Source: Drosophila miranda (taxonomy: Eukaryota; Arthropoda; Insecta; Diptera; Drosophilidae). Taken from it: a stretch of 64,000 bases of DNA. Shown piece by piece: positions 1 through 8,242 of this stretch; the stretch's first letter is position 1; every line of letters starts with the position of its first letter. Under the pieces are notes generated by a model that searched no databases, had not been told where the DNA came from, and saw only the letters and a list, made by a program, of their open reading frames with translations. The stretch lies in NCBI RefSeq assembly GCF_003369915.1, contig NC_046675.1, positions 5,146,001 through 5,210,000 of the forward strand. The letters are read 5' to 3'. The position numbers and the translations under genes were made by a program.

Positions 1-216
1 TAACAAATTTGGTTGCTCTGGCTCTTATAGGTTCTGAGATACTTGAACTCATATTTTGCAATTGGCAAAACCGACCATGAAACCTGTGTGTTAGAGAGAG
101 ACAGAGCGAGAAAGAATGAAATTGTTTTCTTGATTCAGCCTATAATAATTATACGATCGGGTTGAGATTTCGCACTCTAGAAGATATTGTCATCTTCTAC
201 GATCCTGCGTTTTTAG
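1..216 (+). mobile_element. HINE (Helitron-like, SGM/ISY type) fragment
   Basis: This stretch matches internal parts of the longer elements at 3101-4114 and 14857-15798: the phrase around 'aaatttggttgctct', the 'gtgtgttagagagagacag' stretch and the 'gatcctgcgttttta' block occur in the same order. Both ends are missing, and it stops where the LINE begins. Assignment to the non-autonomous Helitron-like elements of the obscura group rests on remembered family features (poly-GACGGACA tract, 'gtatcgggtataaaa' end) seen in the longer copies. Confidence 0.6.
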
Positions 217-2500
217 ACTGGACTGACTCCATCTGGAGACTGAACTTCACAACGGCGACGACATAGATGATGCAGTGGCTATCCTTGAAAAGAACATTTA
301 CATTGCAGCTGAATTGGCTTCGCAAACCTCAAGTAACCAGCACACAGTGTACGGACCGCAAAGCTTTCATCTTGACTCGCAAACGCTGAAAGCGATCAAG
401 ATCAAAAGAATTCTCTGCAAAATCAACCAAAAAGATAGGTGCTCCAACCCCCTCATTGCACGCACTATCAATCAGCTGACTAACAGAATACGTAAACGGA
501 TCAAGCTGCAAAAAGACAAACAAATGAACAGACTGCTACACGACATCGACCCAACTGATAGGTACAGCATGCAGAAACTGTGGCGGCTTACCAACGCAAT
601 CAAGAGACAGCCCATCCCAAATCTGCCAGTCAGAAGGCACGTTGCGGAAGGGCAGCAAGCTCCTGCTGATCCTTGGTGCAAAACTACGGAGGAAAAAGCT
701 GAGGCCTTTGCGCAGCACCTGGAAGCACGTTTCACGCCAAAGATCACGGCAGACCTAGAAGACAGAGAAGAAATTAACGCATTATTACAAGATAACGGTC
801 CAGATGAAGCTGCTCAAATAATCAGACCTGTGACCATCCAGGAACTCAAATCGGAAATTAAGAAGCTCAAGACGAAAAAGGCACCCGGTTTCGACAGTAT
901 CGACAATCGCGTCATTAAATCTCTTCCAACATCCGCCATCGAGTATCTGCTGTTGATATGCAACTCGGCTCTGCAGTTCGGCCTCTTCCCAAAGTCCTGG
1001 AAATGCGCAAAAATCTCTATGTTAAGGAAGCCAGGAAAGCCGAGTGATAGGCTTGAGTCCTACAGACCCATCAGCCTGCTTACAGGCTTCTCCAAAATCC
1101 TTGAACGCCTCATTCTCAAACGACTTTTTGAAGAAGAAAGCTTTGCCATGGCTATTCCAAACCATCAATTTGGCTTCAGAAGTCAGCACTCAGCGGAACA
1201 GCAAATCGGACGAGTCACACAATTCATCCTCAGATCCTACGAAGCGCAGCGGCATTGCAGTGCTGTGTACATGGATATCCAGGAGGCCTTTGATAGAGTC
1301 TGGCATCAGGGTCTTCTCTGCAAAGTTAAAACGGTAATACCTGACAATCTATACATTCTACTCACCAGCTATCTCTCAGACAGAAGCTTCAAAGTCGTCT
1401 GCTGCAACAACATCACCTCAAGCTTAAAGCACATAACCGCTGGAGTGCCGCAAGGAAGCGTACTTGGCCCAGTACTCTACAATCTTTACACTGCCGACAT
1501 GCCGCAGCCACCAAGACACGCAAACTAAACCCAAATGCTAGCAACGTACGCTGATGACGCAGTATACCTCGTATCTGCCCCAAGTCCAAAACAAGCCAAC
1601 GAAAATGTGAAGCGGCTCCTGGCTGATGCATTATCATGGTCTAAGAAATGGGGAATAACCATCAGTCTTGCAAAAACTGCTCATGTTCTACACACTCTCT
1701 CACCTGTGCAGCTACACACTCCAGCTCCAAGGTTAGCCGGGCAACACCTGGCCAAAAAACCCGTCATGCCATACCTAGAAATACAGATGGATACGAAGCT
1801 CAATTTCAATAAGCACGTAGCGGCTGTTGTCACTAAAACAAGGGCCCGGATCAAAAAGCTCGACTGGATCATCGGCAGAAACAGCAAACTCCCACTACCT
1901 CCAAAGGTCCTCCTCTATAAGCAGCTGATTGCCCCAATATGGCAGTATGCCATGCCAGTCTGGGGGCCACTGACTTCAAACATGCAAATGGCAAAGCTCC
2001 AGACGATCCAAAACAAAGCTCTCAGAGCAATGACAAATGCTCCCTGGTATGTGAGCAACAACGCACTGCATGCGGATCTCCAAGTAGCAACTGTGGAAGA
2101 AGTTTATAACAGACTCTGCAGGAACTACTACACTCGGTTAATACAGCACACAAATTTACTTGCCTGTGAGATCGCAACGCACCCATACATTCCAAGAAGG
2201 CTGGCCAGGCCAAGGTATGCCGCAATGATAGAAGAGCACAATCCAAACAGCAACAGAAGCCTGACAGCCATCCAAACAATATTGCTCCAAGTCAGACGCG
2301 AGAACTGGCTGCGCAATCCGTTTACAACACACAATATGGAAATCAGCCGCAGTAGCGCTAATGCAGCAGGCAAATGACGGCCCCAGCAGAGAACCTGATG
2401 ATGGACGGCGGCAGCTCCAGAATCCAGATGATGGCGGCGGCGGAAAAGAAACTAAAAACCTTTCTATTCTTCCACAGATACGAAACCACTTCACCTTAAC
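217..2500 (+). mobile_element. 5'-truncated Jockey-type LINE
   Basis: A non-LTR retrotransposon fragment. It carries the end of the endonuclease-RT linker, the whole reverse transcriptase and the C-terminal region of ORF2, but no ORF1 and no endonuclease. 5' truncation is normal for LINE insertions. The 5' join abuts a HINE fragment near 216. The 3' end is uncertain and lies between about 2460 and 2510. No long poly(A) tail and no target-site duplication are obvious. Confidence 0.75.
232..2377 (+). pseudogene. LINE ORF2 reverse transcriptase remnant
   Basis: About 715 codons are open in one frame except for a single in-frame TAA at 1526-1528. Translation shows ordered RT motifs: KKAPGFDSIDN near 885, YRPISLLTGFSKILERLI near 1060, QFGFRSQHSAEQQ near 1168, the motif-A stretch YMDIQEAFDRVW near 1268, motif-B GVPQGSVLGP near 1443, and the catalytic YADD at about 1549-1560, just after the stop. 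A 'YLEIQMDTKLNFNKHV' stretch near 1770 fits the thumb region. The lack of frameshifts suggests a fairly young insertion. The Jockey-superfamily call rests on motif style; I cannot name the exact family. Confidence 0.8.
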
Positions 2501-2508
2501 AGAAATTG

Positions 2509-2673
2509 CTAACCCACATCCAGAATGACGATGCACTGGACCTCGGCCAGCTTCAGCCCTGTTGATGCTGTCCTGCAGTCCCAGTTTAGCGCCGACACTC
2601 GCAAGGATTCCACTTCGCAGCCGACGACGAGACCAATAGGCGTAATGATGTTCTCCACGGCCGCATACTCCAC
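2509..2673 (-). other. possible orphan exon, unrecognised
   Basis: On the minus strand, an intron-like AT-rich stretch ends in TTTCAG, followed by 54 open codons starting VEYAAVENIITPIGLVV and ending at TAG (2509-2511). Base composition changes sharply to GC-rich here, as in Drosophila coding DNA. The protein is not recognised. It may be the remnant of a housekeeping gene cut by the LINE insertion, because a DRE motif lies about 80 bp upstream. A chance open frame is possible. Confidence 0.25.
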
Positions 2674-2724
2674 CTGAAATAATTAAAACAAATTAAAAAC
2701 AATGTAAACAAAGTAGCAATAAGA

Positions 2725-2760
2725 TTAGTGTTACCCTGGCATCTAGCCAAATTATCGATA
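2725..2760. promoter_or_regulatory. DRE-type promoter motif cluster
   Basis: TATCGATA at 2753-2760 is a perfect DRE (DREF-binding) palindrome. The nearby 'agtgttaccc' (2727-2736) resembles the Drosophila core promoter motif 1 in reverse with one mismatch. The pair is typical of TATA-less housekeeping promoters and would serve the minus-strand exon fragment at 2509-2673. Beyond it (2761-3100) I see only AT-rich sequence, a 20-bp inverted HINE-like tip and a GTAAGT that could be a splice donor near 3070. Confidence 0.3.
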
Positions 2761-3100
2761 GCTGTTTATATTTTTCCTGCATTTGGTCTTAAAAAAAAGG
2801 CAAAAAATGCGCAATCGGCAACTCAGAACGTTCCCCCTAGTTTTTTTTCTTGATCTAGAGTGCCTGGGGATTAAATGTCAAAGTTAACAATATTTTGTGA
2901 TCGGACTTTCGTCATTATTATCGTCAGACTTTTGTGTAAATGAGCATACAGTACGGGTCTAAGAAAAAAAGTATTACTTCGTCTTCGTCCAATATTTTAC
3001 TCAAATCTGCGTAAGTGAGCGAAGCGAGTTAGCCGGCAATTGGAGTACGAGAAAAGTGATTGTGCAAAAGTAAGTCAAAAAAAATTTAGATTTATATTAA

Positions 3101-4114
3101 AACGAGGGGGAACGTTGTGAGTTGCTGCGGACACCGCAACTCTACGGTTATACCCGATACTAAGTCAGTATGGCTCTCCTCCGGCAGACGCCGCTAATAA
3201 AGAGTGCGTGCGAGAGAGACAGAAAATCAGTCTGAGCGTGACGTCGGGCGCTGCGTAGCCACTGCAAATTGATTTGTTCCTATTGGCTATAAAAATGATC
3301 TGATCTGATCCAGATTCAGCAATCTGATAGATATGGTCATTATCTATGATTCTGCGTTTCTAGTTTTCTCGAATGTGCAATATTGTGGATGCAACAGATT
3401 TTCGTCTTTTGTGGGGGCGGAAGGGGGTGGGGCGAAATTCTGAGATATGCGTCTTATAGTGAGATCTAACAGAAGTGCGGATACCAAATTTGGTTACTCT
3501 AGCCTTAATAGTCTCTGAGATTTTTGAATATCCCCAGATTTTCGTCCTTTGCGGGGGCGGAAGGGGGTGTGGCGAAATTTTGAAACAAACTCGTCTCGGT
3601 CCGATATATTAGGAGTGTGGATACCAAATTTGGTTGCTCTAGACTTTATAGTCTCTGAGATCTAGGCGCTAATGTTTTACTCTAAGCAAAGCCGCCTATG
3701 CTACGTGTGTGTTAGAGACAGGTCGAGAAAAAATGAAATTGTTTTCTTGATGCTGGCTATAATAATAATACGATCCAATTCAGATTCCGCAGTCTTAAAG
3801 ATATGGTCATTCTCTACAATTCTACGTTTTTGGTTTTCTCATATCTTTAAAATTGTGGATGCCACAGATTTTCGTCCTTTGTGGGTGCGGAAAGGGCCCG
3901 GGCGAAATTTTGAAATACTGTGATATCACAGGAGTATGGATACATACTGCTTCAACTCGTATAGTCTCTAGGACGGACAGACGGACACACGGCCATGGCT
4001 ATATCGCCCCGGCTATTAATGCTGATCAAGAATGTATATTCTTTATGGGGTCGGTAACGCTTCCTTCTGGGTGTTACACACATCCACTGTCACGACAAAT
4101 TGAATATACCCCTG
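3101..4114 (+). mobile_element. HINE element, nearly full length
   Basis: It starts with AACGAGGGGGAACGTTGTGA, the same tip as the element at 14857. It contains repeated ~120-bp blocks built on 'acagattttcgtc' plus 'ggggcggaagggggtg', a GACGGACAGACGGACA tract near 3970, and ends near 'atataccccTGTAC' without the terminal 'gtatcgggtataaaa' hairpin. The internal block is present twice, so the copy is longer than its relative. Its right part (from about 3850) aligns with the element at 26375-26880, and this homology carries into flanking DNA, so that part was copied with the segmental duplication. Confidence 0.65.
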
Positions 4115-4501
4115 TACTACTTGATATTAAATTAGAATTTAGTAAGCGATTCTGATCGTTCCTAATTCCGATCCCAAATCGATCTCGTAATGCCCAACTG
4201 TCTTGTCTGTTTGTGCTCTAATTTAAAGGGTATACATTATAAGTATCCCCAGTATTTCTAGATGAAAAGTTCAATCGAAGTCAATTTTTTTGCTCGTATT
4301 ACCTTCTGTTTCTCTGCCCCCCAGTTAGCCCACAAAGTAGATAGAGCGCCTCAAAAATGTGTTTTCTAGCCAAATTTTGACAAATTTATTTAATACCAAT
4401 ATTAAATATTTGCCCAACTGTTTCTTAGTTAACAGATTTACTTTGCAAACTTAATCAAGCATTTGCGTCATTATTTGATAATTCTTTTTCACAGGTGGAA
4501 A

Positions 4502-4539
4502 GTATAAATGCGCGAAATTTCTCTATTGAAATATCGGTT
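4502..4539 (+). promoter_or_regulatory. TATA box and altered initiator of peptide gene
   Basis: GTATAAAT at 4502-4509 lies 32 bp upstream of TCGGTT at 4534-4539. The two related genes have the canonical initiator TCAGTT at this exact spacing (25577 and 27512), so this copy carries an A-to-G change at the normal +1 base. Confidence 0.6.
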
Positions 4540-4558
4540 TCAACCGAGAGATAGAAAG

Positions 4559-4804
4559 ATGAAGTTCTTTACAGTCCTGTTGTTGCTGTGTGCCATGGCT
4601 GGATGCTCCATTGCCATGTCCACTATCAGTACCTCTACCGGTACCGGTACCCCTAGCGGTACCTATTCCACGACTTATCGCTGGGCAGATGACGCTACAA
4701 CGTTAGCCCCAGCAGCTTTACCCCCGTTCAACCCTTGCGGCGGCTTTGGAGGACCCTGCGGTAAAATTCCTCGCGATGGCAAAAAATTATACTTCTTCTA
4801 TTGA
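4559..4804 (+). CDS. small secreted peptide, family member 1
   Basis: 81-residue product beginning MKFFTVLLLLCAMAGCSIA, a clear signal peptide. It is followed by a Ser/Thr/Gly-rich middle (STGTGTPSGTY) and a conserved tail with two cysteines, NPCGGFGGPCGKI, ending KKLYFFY. The start was chosen because the in-frame upstream ATG at 4508 lies between the TATA box and the initiator and would not be transcribed. It is almost identical to the gene at 27537 and related to the one at 25602. AATAAA lies just downstream (about 4832). Function is unknown. The size, secretion signal and strong TATA promoter would fit a tissue-specific secreted product such as a seminal, gut or immune peptide, but that is inference. 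Confidence 0.75.
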   Translation: MKFFTVLLLLCAMAGCSIAMSTISTSTGTGTPSGTYSTTYRWADDATTLAPAALPPFNPCGGFGGPCGKIPRDGKKLYFFY

Positions 4805-5733
4805 AGACGTTCCCAGTGTTTAAAACAGAATAAAACAAATCGAAAGAATACGCTTCACCCTCCGAATTTCTCAGGTGCGGCAGAGCGTGCGACCGATGCT
4901 AAAATAAGACCAGAAGCCAGGTAAACATCTGGCTATCGGCAGACAAATGCATTTTACAGGTCTCACAGCCAAAACAATTAACGCCACTCCACGCGGGTCC
5001 AGGGAGAGGCTGGCTTTCAACGTACTGTGGGCACCCATCACGAAAATATCTCACAGAAATGTACGCCATATTTCACACAGAAATACTCTCATAAGCAGCC
5101 AGACATGAAATATTTTGGCTTCGCTTGTCCGGAATCTATTATATTTATACATATATCAAAAGCGAGTGTGTATATGTACACTTTGGATCTCTTGCGGGTA
5201 TTATACATCACATTTCTTCGGTATATATCTCGGCTATAGATATTTCATCGATCAATTGCCTTTATTGGAGACATTCTTTCACATACTTTAACATTTTCAC
5301 TTGTTTTTCCACCAATTTTCCATTGACTTGGTAGAAATTGCGAAATTTCTGTTGCTCAATTTCAGAATATATCTACATATAGAAAATGTACGATATATAT
5401 ATATAAAAAGTACGACACACGCGCCTACATATGAGTAGTACACTATATGGACACTGCGTATACGCCGCGTATTCCAAGGAGAATAGAACTTGAGACCCGC
5501 ACACGTCCAAGTCAATGCAGCAACTGAAAATCTTTTCGAAAATGCCAAGATACAACTGATACACAACTGAATGAGTGAGTGTTTTTCCCCTTCTCTGTTG
5601 TTGCTGAATGGTGAGCGCGGAAAGAAATATTTTCAGAATTTCCATGCGCCCCGCCACTCGCTTCGCGAGATCCCGTGAGCGATTTCTATCAGCATCTTTT
5701 GACAGCGTCCACCGAGCGTTTTCCTACAAGAGC

Positions 5734-5838
5734 ATGACTGTCTGGGCTCTACCTCTCTACCTGATTCTAATTAGAGTAGCCGCAGCCTCACACGTGCAGC
5801 CAGTAGACATTTCCTCCGACTCGGACATAAATCAGTAG
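5734..5838 (+). CDS. candidate 34-residue secreted peptide, copy 1
   Basis: The ORF starts MTVWALPLYLILIRVAAAS, a hydrophobic leader, followed by about 15 polar acidic residues ending SSDSDINQ. The longer open frame from 5608 adds an Arg-rich N terminus that does not look secreted. A TATA-like ATATAAAAAG lies about 330 bp upstream. It is present three times (also 16127 and 28631), but the copies are too young for their conservation to prove coding. Treat as hypothetical. Confidence 0.3.
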   Translation: MTVWALPLYLILIRVAAASHVQPVDISSDSDINQ

Positions 5839-5972
5839 CGGGAGGATGACTCAGTCGCAGTCCGTCTGAATGCCTGCCTGTCTCCCTTGGCGTCTGGCCA
5901 TGAGCCAACTTTGTCCATTACATCCAGGAAAAATTCACATCGAATGGTTTTCAAATACATACATTTATTTTT

Positions 5973-6537
5973 TTAGCCAATTTGCTGCTTATGGACCTGG
6001 GAACACTTTCCATTGCCACTCATGGTCTGCCGGATCCAGTCTCTGTAGTACATGACATTCATGAAAAGATCGGGCACCCCTTGGGCGCACGGCACAAAGA
6101 AGTTGAGAATCCCCACCAAGGTTCCTTCGTTGACCAGAGGTCCGCCCGAGTCGCCATGACAGGCGCCAATGTTCGCCTGACGAAAACCACACACATGGCA
6201 GGCGCCCAGCTCCACATCCTCGTAGGCGGCGAGCAGGGTCGAGCAGACCTGGCTGGTGATGTGCTGCTGCTGGACACGCTGCAGCTGAACGGGAAGACTA
6301 CCAGCCACCGACTGTGACCCCCAGCCGGTGAAGAGGAGTTCCGCTGTGCCCTGGGGAAAGGCTGCAGTGGGCAGAGCCACAGGCTGGGTTCGTAGTCGTA
6401 GTTGTAGGTCGTAGTTGCAGTGCAGGTAAATGGACTCCGGATAGTATATAGCTCCTGGCAGCGTATAGCGAATGCTCCCGGTGGCCACTTGGAGCCTGTC
6501 TGCCGGATAACCCTTCACGCATTGTCCGGCGGTGAGT
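5973..6537 (-). pseudogene. 3' half of protease A, copy 1
   Basis: Matches 28880-29492 of intact gene A, from the last codons back to LTAGQCV. The signal peptide, activation site and N-terminal barrel are missing because the sequence switches to gene D at an AGT shared by both (6535-6537). Inside it, 65 bp that encode the catalytic Asp region (HNDIALL) are replaced by 17 bp of filler (6391-6407). The net loss of 48 bp stays in frame. The S1 Ser motif GDSGGP is retained. It has no promoter of its own, and is read out of frame as the tail of the D-A fusion. Confidence 0.85.
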
Positions 6538-7281
6538 GGCACAGGGATAGCCCCAGCTGACCACGACGTACAGCTGTCCGTTGGCTGTCAGCGGACCTCC
6601 GGAGTCGCCGTGGCAGGCGCCCTGTCCGCCCGACGTCAGCGTGCACACGTGGCAATAACCGTTCAGGGGATCGTTGTCCAGTAACTTCTGGCAAGTGGGA
6701 TAATCGACGTACGTGAGGGAGGCCTTCTGCAGCACATCAGGGGAGTCACCCCACAGTTCGGTAGAGCCCCATCCAGTGAGCAGGAGTTCTGTGCCATTGG
6801 CCAGCGGCTCCTTGGGCAAGGCTATGGGCTGTGTGACCTCGTTAAACACAATCGAGTCGTTCAGCTTGATCAGGGCAATGTCGTTGGCGTAGTTAGGTAC
6901 GTTGTAGTTGCAGTGCACCCAGTACTCCTCCACAAAGTACCTAGCATCGGGCTCGGCCCAGCGAACAGTGCCGGTGGCCACCCGCAGGTAGCTGGGATTA
7001 TATCCGTAAACACAGTGGGCCGCCGTCACGACCCACCGCTCGTTGAGGATCGCTCCACCGCACATGTGATCGTAGTAATAGCTTCCCTGCAGTGAGATCT
7101 GGTACTTGGCCAGACCCAGCTCCGCATCCGTGCCATCTATGACGCGACCTTCGAACGCTCTGGCCCCCTGGGATAACCTTTCCTGCTGCTTGGCGCTCAG
7201 CGGCGCCACTCGAATGGCTCTGGTTGATCCACTGAGCAGGATCAGGAGCATCGTCGTCGCATATGCCAGGCGAACCAGCAT
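6298..7281 (-). CDS. chimeric protease D-A fusion gene, copy 1
   Basis: A 327-residue ORF. The first ~250 residues are protease D (signal peptide MLVRLAYATT..., activation site GRVIDG, catalytic His in TAAHC, Asp in ANDIALIK and Ser in GDSGGP). It breaks after PCAT and continues for about 78 residues in gene A DNA read in a different frame (HRRTMREGL...). It therefore lacks the final beta strand and C-terminal helix of the S1 fold. D's TATA box (7341-7350) and start are intact, so it could be transcribed. It is probably a non-functional protease; a novel role is possible but unproven. Confidence 0.6.
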   Translation of the reverse strand: MLVRLAYATTMLLILLSGSTRAIRVAPLSAKQQERLSQGARAFEGRVIDGTDAELGLAKYQISLQGSYYYDHMCGGAILNERWVVTAAHCVYGYNPSYLRVATGTVRWAEPDARYFVEEYWVHCNYNVPNYANDIALIKLNDSIVFNEVTQPIALPKEPLANGTELLLTGWGSTELWGDSPDVLQKASLTYVDYPTCQKLLDNDPLNGYCHVCTLTSGGQGACHGDSGGPLTANGQLYVVVSWGYPCATHRRTMREGLSGRQAPSGHREHSLYAARSYILSGVHLPALQLRPTTTTTNPACGSAHCSLSPGHSGTPLHRLGVTVGGW

Positions 7282-7340
7282 AGTGAATGATTCGTTGAAT
7301 TTGTACGTGCCTATTAAGCGTATCCATGTGTCGTGATTTT

Positions 7341-7350
7341 GCTTTTATAC
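7341..7350 (-). promoter_or_regulatory. TATA box of D-A fusion, copy 1
   Basis: GTATAAAAGC on the minus strand, 60 bp upstream of the start codon and identical in position to the TATA boxes at 32689-32698 and copy 2 (about 17793-17802). The region 7351-8145 beyond it holds no gene: it is the AT-rich D-E intergenic region with several GATA-like ATC/GAT motifs. Confidence 0.6.
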
Positions 7351-8242
7351 TCGACAGAACGGAAATCTTGGATATATCGTAAGAGTTTTATCGTAAATCG
7401 GATTCGATGTTCCTCCAAGTTGTATCTATACCATAAACCAGATACGAGTATCATAAAGTGATACAGACGGCACTCTGATTATGATTTTGTGACAGGGCTA
7501 TCAATGTCACCAGCGTCAATGGATAGTCAATAGCTCGGAACCGGCCAGTGCTTGGACATTGGCTCAGGGCCAGGGCCAGCAAGCCCCTATGTCCAGGGAA
7601 GCAGTACAACAACTTTATGAAGAAAGTATAAAGAGAGTATAATCTAGTATTAGATCACTCTAAAGTTTCCGCATAATGCTCTAAATTGTATTGACCATTC
7701 GAAAAATACTCACTTTTAATTAATTATTATCTGATTCCAATCGAGTACCCAAAAATTCATAAGATTCAAAATTATAAAGATAAAGATATCAAAGCTTCAT
7801 CGTTATTATCCCATCCCATACAATTTACCCAAAACATTGGATTTCGATCAGTCTACGAATTATCTCAACATCTTATTGTGCAATATTTATTTCCTCTTTG
7901 AAATTCCTCAGCCCTCGCCAGAGCTTAATCTACAATCGCAAAACGATTATATCTTATGTCTTGATAGCATTTTGCGTACAAACAGATCTATAAAAGCATT
8001 GATTGCCCCGTCTAAAACCAGGTATGACCAGCGAATAGCCTTTACCTTTTGGTTTTCCCTTCCCAGAAGTAATTTTATCAAAATTTCTATCAATAAATAT
8101 GTATATTTCACATTTCTAACACGATTTTATGTATTTGTCTTTATTCTAGTTAACCCGATTCTTGCATCCCGTGGGAGTCCTACGGATGCAATCCGGATAG
8201 TAAACCGTGTTGGCATACCTGGAAAAGAAAAATTTGAGAGTA

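Larger units (their letters stand above)
3850..5405 (+). repeat. segmental duplicate of 26.6-28.3 kb
   Basis: Near-identical to about 26620-28303, including the HINE tail, the secreted-peptide gene and the AT-rich stretch ending in a (TA)n run before 'agtacgacacacgcgcc'. Differences are few. An extra ~75 bp occurs here after 4865 ('tctcaggtgcggcag...') that is absent at 27845, and the other copy carries an extra 204-bp tandem promoter duplication. Confidence 0.9.
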
